Of a stretch of 26,152 bases of DNA, positions 8,400 through 15,249 are shown in pieces. Every line of letters begins with the position of its first letter. The stretch's first letter is position 1. The DNA comes from CAZSCF01 sp964547585. GTDB taxonomy: Bacteria > Patescibacteriota > Minisyncoccia > Moranbacterales > UBA2206. The position numbers and the translations under genes were made by a program. The notes beneath the pieces were generated by a model. It did not search any database. It was not told where the DNA came from and saw only the letters and a list, made by a program, of their open reading frames with translations. The stretch is from assembly GCA_964547585.1 (NCBI GenBank), contig CAZJOI010000009.1, positions 1-26,152 on the forward strand, given 5' to 3'.

Positions 8400-8863
8400 G
8401 CGAAAAGTAATACTAGGGCAATTATAGATATGATAATATCATTTTTTGCATTCCGAATATTCCAATCATTATTTTTCAAATTTCGAGAACTGCAATGTAC
8501 CCAGTGATGGAAGTTGTGAATTTTTTCCAGAAATTTGAATCCGAATTTCCAGTAAAGCAGATTCAAAAAATCAGGCAAAATTGAAAATAAAACGCCAATC
8601 AAAATATTTTCTATCTTTATCAGATTATAATCGCTGCAGAGAATAAAAAGAGTAACAATGAAAAGTCCGAAAAGTAAATCCAGTCCAACCTTCCACCAAG
8701 TATTTCTGAGAGTAAAATTTTCCTCAAAAGATCTGATATATTCGCTGTGGGGTATGGCATCCAAGGCAAAATGTCCCAAGATAGCCGCTGGAATAATCAG
8801 CCACAAATTGTTTGTACTTTCTCCGATCACGGCACCCGCAAGAATATGTGTTGTAAGAATCAT
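8396..8863 (-). CDS. Small membrane protein, possibly YdjM-like metal-dependent hydrolase family
   Basis: This 155-residue protein starts MILTTHILAGAVIGE and continues AAILGHFALDAIPHSEY. The THxxxG and GHxxxDxxPH pattern recalls the YdjM/DUF457 family of predicted membrane-bound metal-dependent hydrolases. Hydrophobic helices lie near residues 5-33, 60-78 and 85-103, with a C-terminal one at 142-155. Further histidines occur in HNFHHWVHC. It converges on the permease gene (four-base overlap) and diverges from rsmI with 39 bases between starts. It is the only - strand gene in the first 14 kb. The family call is tentative. Confidence 0.6.
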   Translation of the reverse strand: MILTTHILAGAVIGESTNNLWLIIPAAILGHFALDAIPHSEYIRSFEENFTLRNTWWKVGLDLLFGLFIVTLFILCSDYNLIKIENILIGVLFSILPDFLNLLYWKFGFKFLEKIHNFHHWVHCSSRNLKNNDWNIRNAKNDIIISIIALVLLFA

Positions 8864-8897
8864 AAAATTGCTAAGTTGTTGAATTATTGATACATTT

Positions 8898-8903
8898 ATT
8901 ATA
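8898..8903 (-). promoter_or_regulatory. Possible -10 element for the 8863 - strand gene
   Basis: The - strand reads TATAAT here, about 34 bases upstream of the ATG. No convincing -35 box is seen at the right distance inside rsmI. Confidence 0.25.
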
Positions 8904-9574
8904 TGAACACAGGCATATTATACATTATCGCTACGCCGATTGGAAATCTGGGCGATATCACGCTTCGAGCGTTGGAAACTTTGAAAAAGGTAGATTTAAT
9001 CGCTTGCGAAGATACCCGACATACCAAAAAATTACTTTTTCACTATGAAATTGAAAAGCCGCTTATTTCTTTTCATCAACATTCTAAGGCTATCAAATTT
9101 GATAAAATAATTCTGAAAATCCAAGCGGGGGAGAATGTGGCGCTAGTAACAGATGCTGGAACTCCGGGGATTTCAGACCCAGGCAACCAACTAGTGGAAG
9201 AAGCCATTGCTAGCGGTATTGCGGTCATTCCCATTCCAGGAGTTTCTGCGCTCACGACTTTGGCCAGTGTTTCAGGGATTGATATGCAAAAATTTTTCTT
9301 TATGGGATTTCCTCCACACAAGAAAGGCCGAGAAACATTTTTCAAAAAAGTTGCCGAAGTGGAATTTCCCGTTGTTTATTATGAATCTCCGCACAGATTG
9401 GTTAAAAATTTGGAGATGCTCAAAAATTTCGCTCCTGAAAAAAAGATAATTTTGGGCCGCGAACTGACCAAGATGTTCGAAGAAATAATTCGAGGAGACG
9501 CGCAAGAAGTTTTGGAATATTTCCAAAAAAATGAAGATAAAATAAAAGGAGAGATAACGATAATTACTTGCTAA
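8903..9574 (+). CDS. rsmI: 16S rRNA (cytidine1402-2'-O)-methyltransferase RsmI
   Basis: RsmI 2'-O-methylates C1402 in the ribosomal decoding centre using SAM. Family signatures are ATPIGNLGDITLRA (residues 10-23), ACEDTRHTKKLL (34-45) and the SAM-binding VTDAGTPGISDPG (82-94). Further along are PIPGVSA, FMGFPPHKKGR and YYESPHRL. At 223 residues it covers the tetrapyrrole-methylase-type fold and lacks the optional C-terminal domain of longer orthologues. There is no clear ribosome binding site. Its stop lies two bases before the metG ATG, so the two are likely cotranscribed and coupled. Confidence 0.96.
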   Translation: MNTGILYIIATPIGNLGDITLRALETLKKVDLIACEDTRHTKKLLFHYEIEKPLISFHQHSKAIKFDKIILKIQAGENVALVTDAGTPGISDPGNQLVEEAIASGIAVIPIPGVSALTTLASVSGIDMQKFFFMGFPPHKKGRETFFKKVAEVEFPVVYYESPHRLVKNLEMLKNFAPEKKIILGRELTKMFEEIIRGDAQEVLEYFQKNEDKIKGEITIITC

Positions 9575-9576
9575 AT

Positions 9577-10995
9577 ATGGCCAAAAAATATATCACAACT
9601 ACTTTGCCCTATATCAATGCCGATCCGCATATTGGTTATGCGTGGGAAGTTATTCGAGCCGATGCTTGGGCCAGATTTCAAAGAATGGCTGGCCATGAAG
9701 TTTTTTTTAATGTGGGCACAGATGAACATGGGGCCAAGATATATGAACGCGCTCAAGAGCTGGGACTAGATACGCAAACTTATTGCGATCAACAAGTAGA
9801 AAAATTCAAGGAAATGAAAAATGTTCTCAACTTGAGTTTTGATAATTTTATTCGTACGACCGATGAGCGACATATGAAATCAGCACAGGAATTTTGGCGA
9901 CAAGCGGAAGTCAATGGATATATTTATAAGAAGGATTACAAAACAAAATATTGCGTCGGTTGTGAATTGGAAAAAACCGATTCAGAATTGGTTGATAATT
10001 GCTGTCCATTGCATCCCAACAGAAAAATAGAAATCAGAGAAGAAGAAAATTATTTTTTTAAATTTTCTGCTTTCCAACAAAAATTGCTTGATTTATATGA
10101 AAAGAATCCTGAGTTCGTAGTTCCCGCCCATCGGTTTAATGAAATTAAAAGTTTTGTGGGTATGGGGTTAGAAGATTTTTCTATTTCACGTGTCAAAGAA
10201 AAAATGCCATGGGGAGTGCCAGTACCAAATGACGAAGATCAAGTGATGTATGTTTGGTTTGATGCTTTGATTAACTATGTCTCAGCGATTGGTTGGCCAG
10301 GAGATATGGAAAAATTCAATTCTTGGTGGCCAGGAATCCAAGTAGCTGGCAAGGATAATTTGCGTCCGCAATCGGCCATGTGGCAAGCGATGCTCATGGC
10401 GGTTAATTTGCCAGCTTCCAAACAAATTTTCATTAACAGTTTTTTGACCAGCAACGGGCAAAAGATGTCCAAGTCCTTGGGCAATGTTATTTCTCCCTAT
10501 GAAATGGTAGAAAAGTTTGGCGCTGATGGAACACGCTATATTTTGCTGAGTCTTAATAGTTTTGGCGATGATGTGGATATTAATTGGGAATGGATGACCG
10601 AAAAATATAATGCAGATTTGGCCAATGGAATAGGTAACTTAATTTCACGTACTGTGAAATTAATTTCAATGACCAATTTCCAATTTCCAATTTCCAATAA
10701 AGTTTCAATGACCAATGACCAATTTTCAAAATTTATAGACAAATTAGAACTAAACAATGCTTTGGATTATATCTGGAGTATAATTAAAGAAGATAATAAA
10801 TTTATTGAAGATAATAAGCCTTGGGAACTTCAGGAAAATAATTCAGAAAAATTTAAAGAGGTAATGCAAAAGTTAATAATAGATTTGTCTGTTATTTCAG
10901 AGCTACTTATTCCTTTTTTGCCTGAAACTTCCGAGAAGATCAAAAAAGCACTGGAAACCAAACAAGTTGAACCGCTTTTTCAAAGAATAAGGTAA
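9577..10995 (+). CDS. metG: Methionyl-tRNA synthetase
   Basis: This class I synthetase charges initiator and elongator tRNA-Met. The HIGH signature appears as HIGY (residues 18-21) and KMSKS is exact (296-300). The connective peptide has CVGCE and a second cysteine cluster NCCPLH (about 126-145), giving a probable single zinc knuckle, then EENYFFKFS. GTDEHG (47-52) and VWFDALINY are typical. It ends PLFQRIR, with no C-terminal EMAP-like tRNA-binding domain. The ATG at 9577 is preferred over the TTG at 9568, which lies inside rsmI. Unusual: residues about 363-386 (SMTNFQFPISNKVSMTNDQFS) look like translated intergenic repeat sequence inserted in frame. Confidence 0.96.
   Translation: MAKKYITTTLPYINADPHIGYAWEVIRADAWARFQRMAGHEVFFNVGTDEHGAKIYERAQELGLDTQTYCDQQVEKFKEMKNVLNLSFDNFIRTTDERHMKSAQEFWRQAEVNGYIYKKDYKTKYCVGCELEKTDSELVDNCCPLHPNRKIEIREEENYFFKFSAFQQKLLDLYEKNPEFVVPAHRFNEIKSFVGMGLEDFSISRVKEKMPWGVPVPNDEDQVMYVWFDALINYVSAIGWPGDMEKFNSWWPGIQVAGKDNLRPQSAMWQAMLMAVNLPASKQIFINSFLTSNGQKMSKSLGNVISPYEMVEKFGADGTRYILLSLNSFGDDVDINWEWMTEKYNADLANGIGNLISRTVKLISMTNFQFPISNKVSMTNDQFSKFIDKLELNNALDYIWSIIKEDNKFIEDNKPWELQENNSEKFKEVMQKLIIDLSVISELLIPFLPETSEKIKKALETKQVEPLFQRIR
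10641..10731 (+). repeat. Palindrome and CCAATTT tandem repeat inserted in the metG coding frame
   Basis: AATTTCAC/GTGAAATT (10641-10661) is a perfect 8-bp hairpin. It is followed by tandem TTTCCAA units and two TTTCAATGACCAAT copies up to about 10725. Similar words (AATGACAAATTTCCAAT) occur in the intergenic DNA after metG and before atpH. The frame stays open, so this looks like an intergenic-type repeat tolerated inside a loop of the helical domain. Confidence 0.55.
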
Positions 10996-11005
10996 TTTTA
11001 ATAAT

Positions 11006-11119
11006 AAATGACTAATGACAAATTTCCAATCAAATCCAAAATCAAAATGACAAAAAATTTAGGCTTTGCTCGCCAGCTGGCGGATTGAAATTGATTTGTC
11101 ATTGGAAATTGGATATTTA
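11006..11119. repeat. Intergenic inverted repeat around a GC palindrome
   Basis: AATGACAAAT (11014-11023) and ATTTGTCATT (11094-11103) form inverted arms around the perfect palindrome CGCCAGCTGGCG (11071-11082). Adjacent TTTCCAAT and ATTGGAAA words echo the in-frame repeat in metG. The unit lies between metG and tatD. It looks like a dispersed palindromic element rather than a standard terminator, as no T run follows. Confidence 0.5.
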
Positions 11120-11132
11120 TCATTCCGATTTT

Positions 11133-11990
11133 ATGTTAATAGATACTCACGCTCATGTGAATTTTAGTGCGTTTTGCAAAGATGCCGACGCAGTAATCAA
11201 AAGATCTTTGGATAAAGATATTTTTTTTATCAATGTCGGATCGCAATATTCAACGAGCAAAAGAGCGGTTGAATATGCCCAGAAATATCCCAACCAACTT
11301 TGGGCAGCGGTCGGAGTGCATCCAGTGCATCTGCGTAAAGGCAATTTTACTTATCAAGATGAGGGTGAGCTCTTGGCTGAAGAGATCAAAACAATTGGTG
11401 AAGATGTTGATTTCGAAAAATACCGAGAACTTGGAAAAAATCAGGAAGTGGTGGCTATTGGAGAAGTCGGACTCGATTATCATCATTTCGAGGAAGGGGA
11501 CAATGAAGAAGAATTGAAAAATAAACAAAAAGAAGTTTTGCTGGGATTCATAAATCTCGCCAATGAATTGGAAAAACCAGTTATGATCCATTGCTGGGAT
11601 GCTTACGATGATCTCTTTGAAATTTTGAAAAATAATTCAGTTAAAAAAACCGGAGTCATTCATAGTTTTGTGGGAGGTTATAAGACGGCTAATAAGTTTA
11701 TTGAACTGGGATATTCGATTGGACTCAATGGCATCATTACTTATGGCGAAAGCTACGATCGTTTGATGAGGGAAATCGATATTAAAAATATTGTCATTGA
11801 AACTGATTGTCCATATCTCACTCCGGTGCCCAAAAAGGGCGAACGCAATGAGCCAGCTCATGTCGCCTATGTTGCTCAAAAAATAGCTGAAATAAAGCAA
11901 ATATCTTTGGAGGAAGTGTCTGAAATCACCACTCAAAATGCCAAAAAAATATTTGATATTGACCCCGTACAAACTTTGGAAAAGATGTGA
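11133..11990 (+). CDS. tatD: TatD family metal-dependent hydrolase (DNase-like)
   Basis: TatD proteins are TIM-barrel amidohydrolase-fold enzymes with 3'-5' exonuclease/DNase activity. The metal ligands are visible: DTHAHVNF at the N-terminus, the Glu in AIGEVGLDYHHF, the His in PVMIHCWDA and in GVIHSFVGG, and the Asp in IETDCPYLTP. The ATG at 11133 puts the metal motif at residues 4-8, normal for the family. A longer in-frame option from 11085 would add a translated repeat. At 285 residues it is complete. One oddity is a somewhat extended loop near residues 60-95 (VHLRKGNFTYQDEGELLAEEIK). It probably ends the rsmI-metG group. Confidence 0.93.
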   Translation: MLIDTHAHVNFSAFCKDADAVIKRSLDKDIFFINVGSQYSTSKRAVEYAQKYPNQLWAAVGVHPVHLRKGNFTYQDEGELLAEEIKTIGEDVDFEKYRELGKNQEVVAIGEVGLDYHHFEEGDNEEELKNKQKEVLLGFINLANELEKPVMIHCWDAYDDLFEILKNNSVKKTGVIHSFVGGYKTANKFIELGYSIGLNGIITYGESYDRLMREIDIKNIVIETDCPYLTPVPKKGERNEPAHVAYVAQKIAEIKQISLEEVSEITTQNAKKIFDIDPVQTLEKM

Positions 11991-12011
11991 TTTTGGGTAT
12001 AAATTAGAGCG

Positions 12012-12025
12012 AGGCGGCTTCGCCT
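12012..12025 (+). other. GC-rich hairpin after tatD
   Basis: AGGCG pairs with CGCCT around GCTT, 22 bases past the tatD stop. A T tract is missing, so it is a weak terminator candidate at best. Confidence 0.3.
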
Positions 12026-12069
12026 TAATGCCGAAAAAAAGCCAAAAATCAGCAAAAATTTTAACGGGG

Positions 12070-12098
12070 TTGACTTTTTTAAAATATCAAGAGATAAT
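12070..12098 (+). promoter_or_regulatory. Sigma70-type promoter of the ATP synthase operon
   Basis: TTGACT (12070-12075) and GATAAT (12093-12098) are separated by exactly 17 bases, five-of-six matches to each consensus box. The predicted start near 12105 leaves a leader of about 45 bases before atpI. It lies in a gene-free stretch directly ahead of the operon and is the best promoter match in the window. Confidence 0.75.
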
Positions 12099-12149
12099 TA
12101 AATACTGCAGTTTTTAAAATAATTTAGATCAGAACAAAGGTTGAAAATA

Positions 12150-12380
12150 ATGGAAGAAAAAAATAATAAAAATGAAAAATCTTGGTCAGCAGTAACACTT
12201 GCTTGGGAGTTGGGTTATTCAATAGCTTTGCCTCTGGTTGGCCTCGCGCTTTTTGGAAGGTTTCTGGATAAAAAGTTAGGAACGTTTCCTTGGCTGCTCC
12301 TGATCAGCATATTAATTTCGATTTTAATTTCTTCTTACTTAGTTTATAAGAAGACAATTGATATTTTAGATAAAGAATAA
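12150..12380 (+). CDS. atpI: AtpI/AtpZ-like ATP synthase accessory membrane protein
   Basis: This 76-residue protein has two transmembrane helices, about residues 19-40 and 48-69, joined by GRFLDKKLGTFPW, the pattern of the AtpI/AtpZ (F0F1-ATPase subunit, DUF4014-like) family. These proteins aid c-ring assembly or Mg2+/Ca2+ supply. The ATG at 12150 is preferred because AAAGG at 12136-12140 is correctly spaced; the TTG at 12141 is too close to it. It is the first gene of the operon, as expected for atpI. Confidence 0.8.
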   Translation: MEEKNNKNEKSWSAVTLAWELGYSIALPLVGLALFGRFLDKKLGTFPWLLLISILISILISSYLVYKKTIDILDKE

Positions 12381-12394
12381 TAAAATTTTGTAAA

Positions 12395-12450
12395 ACGGGT
12401 CTTTTCTTGCTAGGTGATTGGGAAGGAAAAAGCGAGAAAAGTAGGCCTGT
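12395..12450 (+). promoter_or_regulatory. Long hairpin between atpI and atpB
   Basis: The arms 12395-12411 and 12431-12450 pair over about 17 positions, with a few G:U pairs and a small bulge, around a loop of about 19 bases. It lies between atpI and atpB with no T run after it. Transcript processing, stability or attenuation are possible roles; none is shown by sequence. Confidence 0.45.
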
Positions 12451-12484
12451 TTAGGTGTTGGCCCATAACCAAATTTAAAAGAAA

Positions 12485-13237
12485 ATGGAAATCTCATTAG
12501 CGCCAGAAACAATTTTTTCAATAGGTAGTTTTCCGATAACGAATACTGTTTTAGTAACCTTCTTCTTGAGCATCTTTATTATTGTTGTTTCTCTCATTCT
12601 GCGCAGTCGATTGAAACTTGTTCCCAGAGGATTTCAAAATATTTTTGAGTATATACTGGAAGCCTTCCTGGGTTTAATTTATAGTGTGACTCAAGACAGA
12701 AAACAAACCAAAAAATTTTTCCCCCTTGTTATGACTATTTTTATTTTTGTTATTCTTTCTAATTGGGTGGAACTTTTGCCAGGATTGGGGACTGTTGGTA
12801 TAAATGAACAAATTCACGGCGAAACAATCCTAGTACCATTTTTACGTAGCACCTCAGCGGATCTCAATGCAACTTTGGCTATTGCACTTATCTCTGTTTT
12901 TTCCATTCAGTTTATGGGAATTGCGGCTATTGGGTTTTTCAAGTATGCAGGCAAATTTTTCGTTAACCCATTTAAAAAACCTTTTTATGTGATAGGAACT
13001 TTTGTGGGGTTATTGGAGATTATTGGAGAAGTTGCTAAAGTTATTTCATTCTCCTTTCGTCTCTTTGGAAATATTTTTGCCGGAGAAGTTCTGCTGATTG
13101 TTATGTTAAATCTTGTTCCCTATATAGTGCCATTGCCGTTTTTATTTTTGGAATTATTTGTTGGTTTCATTCAAGCACTGGTTTTCTCCACTTTGACACT
13201 CGTTTTTCTTAAAACAGCTGCAACAGATAGTCATTAA
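12485..13237 (+). CDS. atpB: ATP synthase F0 subunit a
   Basis: Subunit a forms the half-channels carrying ions to and from the c ring. The essential arginine is Arg192 in SFSFRLFGNIFAGE. Five to six membrane helices are visible, for example at about residues 22-40, 80-96, 128-150, 171-188 and 205-240. The periplasmic loop NWVELLPGLGTVG is typical, and LRSTSADLNATLALA-like sequence matches bacterial subunit a. At 250 residues it is normal length. The ATG lies 34 bases after the leader hairpin and has only AAAAG upstream, so no strong ribosome binding site. Confidence 0.96.
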   Translation: MEISLAPETIFSIGSFPITNTVLVTFFLSIFIIVVSLILRSRLKLVPRGFQNIFEYILEAFLGLIYSVTQDRKQTKKFFPLVMTIFIFVILSNWVELLPGLGTVGINEQIHGETILVPFLRSTSADLNATLAIALISVFSIQFMGIAAIGFFKYAGKFFVNPFKKPFYVIGTFVGLLEIIGEVAKVISFSFRLFGNIFAGEVLLIVMLNLVPYIVPLPFLFLELFVGFIQALVFSTLTLVFLKTAATDSH

Positions 13238-13279
13238 AGTTTGTAGTTAATAAATTTTTAAATAATTAATTTTAAAAAG

Positions 13280-13319
13280 CAGATAGTGACGATAAACTGC
13301 AAGTTAAGTCGGCTATCTG
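13280..13319 (+). promoter_or_regulatory. Hairpin in the atpE leader
   Basis: CAGATAG (13280-13286) pairs with CTATCTG (13313-13319), with an additional inner GAC/GTC pairing. It ends 12 bases before the atpE ATG. atpE must be translated more than its neighbours to build the c ring, so a stability or initiation role is plausible but inferred. Confidence 0.4.
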
Positions 13320-13331
13320 ACTCAAAAAATT

Positions 13332-13601
13332 ATGGCAGTAGAAGAAACAAAAGCAGTCGCCGATGCAGCCCTAGCTAATGCGGATGCTATCAAATCATTG
13401 GCAGCAGCCATTGCTATCGGAGTCGGCGCGATTGGCCCGGGCTTCGGAATTGGAAAATTGGCCGGAAAAGCCATGGAAGCAATCGGAAGAAATCCGGAAG
13501 CTACTTCAAAAATTCAAACCGCAATGATTTTGGCCATTGCTTTTACTGAGGCCATTGCTATCTATGCTTTGGTCGTAGCTTTGATCATAAAATTTGTTTA
13601 G
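13332..13601 (+). CDS. atpE: ATP synthase F0 subunit c
   Basis: This 89-residue hairpin protein is the rotor subunit. Helix 1 (about residues 22-47) holds the glycine-rich GVGAIGPGFGIGKLAGKA. The polar loop is GRNPEA (52-57). Helix 2 (62-86) holds the ion-binding Glu73 in AFTEAIAIYALV. At the site of the Na+-ligand glutamine of Propionigenium-type c subunits there is Ile40, and Ala rather than Ser/Thr follows Glu73, so the ring is predicted to be H+-coupled. The N-terminal extension of about 20 residues (VEETKAVADAALANADA) is longer than in many c subunits. It is followed by a GC-rich repeat pair. Confidence 0.96.
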   Translation: MAVEETKAVADAALANADAIKSLAAAIAIGVGAIGPGFGIGKLAGKAMEAIGRNPEATSKIQTAMILAIAFTEAIAIYALVVALIIKFV

Positions 13602-13605
13602 AAGA

Positions 13606-13688
13606 TTCCTCTCCCTTTGTAAAGGGAGGGTTAGGGAGGGATTTTTATAAAAATCTCCCTTAATCTCTCTTTTCCAAAGAGGGAAATT
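13606..13688. repeat. Inverted doublet of the GC-rich CTCTCC...GGAGAGG repeat (no gene inside)
   Basis: Two copies of one repeat lie head to head: 13606-13641 (hairpin CTCCCTTT/AAAGGGAG, then TTAGGGAGGG) and the complementary copy at 13654-13688. They are joined by the palindrome GATTTTTATAAAAATC. The same units flank the DUF559 gene at 17787 and 18166. This copy sits between atpE and atpF without harming either gene. It resembles a BIME/MITE-like non-autonomous form. Confidence 0.7.
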
Positions 13689-13721
13689 CTGAATAAAATT
13701 TAAATTTGAAAAAATAATCTT

Positions 13722-14207
13722 ATGGAACTACTAACTAATCTAGGAATCAATTGGAAGCTTCTGATCGCTCAAATCGTTAATTTTTTGATTTTACTTTTTG
13801 TTTTGTATAAATTTGCCTATGGCCCAGTACTCAAGATGTTGGATAGCCGTACAAAAAAAATCGAAAAGGGGCTGAAAGACGCAGAAGATGCCAAGAATAA
13901 ATTGGTAGAAATTGCCGAAAGAGAAAAAAAAATATTAGCCGAAGCTAGAAGTGAGGCGCAGAAGATAATTAAAAAATCCGAAGATGTGGCGCTGAAGAAT
14001 GCGAAGGATATTGAAGTTTCAGCCAAAGTGCAATCTGAAAAGATTTTGGAAGAGGCTAAGGTTCAAATTGAACAAGAAAAAAACAAAGCTGTCAAAGAAG
14101 CTAGATCGGAAATTGCTGAGCTGGTAGTCAGAGCTGCGGAAAAAATTATTGACGAAAAAATGGATTCCGGTAAAGATAAAGAGCTAATTGAAAAAGCGAT
14201 TAAATAA
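13722..14207 (+). CDS. atpF: ATP synthase F0 subunit b
   Basis: Subunit b is the peripheral stalk that holds F1 against the rotor. One N-terminal membrane helix spans about residues 11-30 (LLIAQIVNFLILLFVLYKF) and is followed by YGPVLKMLDSRTKKIEKGL, the usual hinge. A long charged, alanine-rich right-handed coiled coil runs from about residue 45 to 150. The end, LVVRAAEKIIDEKMD, is typical of the delta-binding region. At 161 residues it is normal length. It follows atpE after the inverted repeat doublet. Confidence 0.95.
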   Translation: MELLTNLGINWKLLIAQIVNFLILLFVLYKFAYGPVLKMLDSRTKKIEKGLKDAEDAKNKLVEIAEREKKILAEARSEAQKIIKKSEDVALKNAKDIEVSAKVQSEKILEEAKVQIEQEKNKAVKEARSEIAELVVRAAEKIIDEKMDSGKDKELIEKAIK

Positions 14208-14257
14208 ATTTCTAATTGACCTAATTAACCTAATTTCCAATCAAAACCCAAACAAAA

Positions 14258-14662
14258 ATGTCTAAAATTTCAGTTTCAAAATATGCTCAGGCATTATATA
14301 TAGCTACAAAAGATAAGAGCCAGAAAGAAATTGATGGACTGATTTCTAATTTGATTAAAATTTTGGATAGGAACAGACAAATAAAATTGTTTGCCAAAAT
14401 ATCCAAAAAATTTGAAGAAATTTGGAATAAAGAAAACGAGGCTGTTGAAGCAGAGGTGGTTAGCTTTGAAAAATTGGATGAAAAATTTTTGAAAAAAATA
14501 GAAAGTTTCATTAAAGAAAAATATTTTGCCAAAAAGGTTGTGATTGTAAATAAAATTGATGAAAAAATTAAAGGTGGAATAATCATCAAAGTCGGAGACG
14601 AAGTTTTGGATGGAAGTGTGAGGGGACAGCTGGGAAAGTTAAAAGAAAATTTGGAGAAGTAG
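14258..14662 (+). CDS. atpH: ATP synthase F1 subunit delta (short form)
   Basis: The OSCP/delta subunit links the b stalk to the top of F1. The N-terminal helical domain starts SKYAQALYIATK, the family opening, and the C-terminal signature is GGIIIKVGDEVLDGSVRGQL. At 134 residues it is clearly shorter than the roughly 175-180 of typical delta subunits, with the helical domain reduced; I infer lineage streamlining rather than damage because both ends are conserved. The leader contains TTTCCAATCAAA words shared with other intergenic repeats. It is the last intact operon gene before an antisense gene and the first gap. Confidence 0.88.
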   Translation: MSKISVSKYAQALYIATKDKSQKEIDGLISNLIKILDRNRQIKLFAKISKKFEEIWNKENEAVEAEVVSFEKLDEKFLKKIESFIKEKYFAKKVVIVNKIDEKIKGGIIIKVGDEVLDGSVRGQLGKLKENLEK

Positions 14663-14684
14663 ACAGTTCTTTTGAAAATTTTGA

Positions 14685-14728
14685 CAAAAAAAAACCGCCG
14701 GTTACTCAGATGAGCGAACGCGGCGGTT
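14685..14728 (-). terminator. Rho-independent terminator for the antisense gene
   Basis: Read on the - strand, AACCGCCG pairs with CGGCGGTT, and inner CTCA/TGAG segments can also pair. The second arm runs straight into about nine T residues (the A run at 14685-14694). This is a textbook intrinsic terminator, 25 bases after the stop of the 14753-15112 gene. Confidence 0.85.
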
Positions 14729-14752
14729 GAGGGCTGCTTTCCGGGTTGGAAG

Positions 14753-15112
14753 CTACCTCCAGATCCCGATTTTTTTTCGGAATGAGTCTCCGGACCAGTT
14801 GATCCGTGAGACGGTAATCGCTCCGTCCATGGCCAGCTCCACCTTCAGGCTGTCATCTCCCTTCAGACATTCGATGGAGTATTTTTGGGAGTTGAAGTTA
14901 TAACTCCACTCCCAGCACTGAAATTTTGGATATTTTTCGGAAAAAATATCCATTGCTTTGCGAAACTCTGCAGGAGCAACATTGAACACTATTGCCTGCC
15001 TGATAACGACATATGATGGTTCTTCTGTCATTTCCTTTGCTGCTATTGCCGAAACCGAAGAAACAAACATCAAAACCATCAATAAGGCAACAACTAAAAA
15101 TATTTTTTTCAT
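14753..15112 (-). CDS. Small secreted hypothetical protein, antisense within the atp operon
   Basis: This 119-residue protein begins with a clear signal peptide (MKKIFLVVALLMVLMFVSS, cleavage near SAIA-AK). The mature part of about 95 residues has a Cys pair (FQCWEW and IECLKG) that could form a disulfide, and alternating polar strands (YSIECLKGDDSLKVELAMDG). I do not recognise the family. A strong AAAGGAGAG ribosome binding site and a strong terminator frame it, unlike its neighbours, and its codons look GC-richer than the atp genes. It faces against the operon and ends at an assembly gap, so it could be an inserted cassette or a misjoined contig end. Confidence 0.75.
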   Translation of the reverse strand: MKKIFLVVALLMVLMFVSSVSAIAAKEMTEEPSYVVIRQAIVFNVAPAEFRKAMDIFSEKYPKFQCWEWSYNFNSQKYSIECLKGDDSLKVELAMDGAITVSRINWSGDSFRKKIGIWR

Positions 15113-15149
15113 TTTTTCTCTCCTTTTTTCGAATATTTTTTATTTTTTT

Positions 15150-15249
15150 NNNNNNNNNNNNNNNNNNNNNNNNNNNNNNNNNNNNNNNNNNNNNNNNNNN
15201 NNNNNNNNNNNNNNNNNNNNNNNNNNNNNNNNNNNNNNNNNNNNNNNNN
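15150..15249. other. Assembly gap (100 N)
   Basis: Exactly 100 N, so probably a placeholder length. It hides the atpA start and the upstream region of the antisense gene. Confidence 0.95.

Noticed and set aside
11085..11132. Upstream extension of tatD to 11085
   Set aside because: It translates an intergenic repeat; the family begins close to the metal-binding DTHAH at 11133.
13332..13601. Na+-coupled c subunit
   Set aside because: The Na+ ligand glutamine site is Ile40 and the residue after Glu73 is Ala.
13606..13688. CRISPR array or tandem repeat
   Set aside because: Units are inverted, not direct, with no spacers of regular length; no CRISPR-like array was seen elsewhere in the window.
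15013..15249. atpA starting at 15013 through the N run
   Set aside because: The upstream part lies antisense to a signal-peptide gene, and the gap length is arbitrary; alpha-subunit homology begins at 15250.
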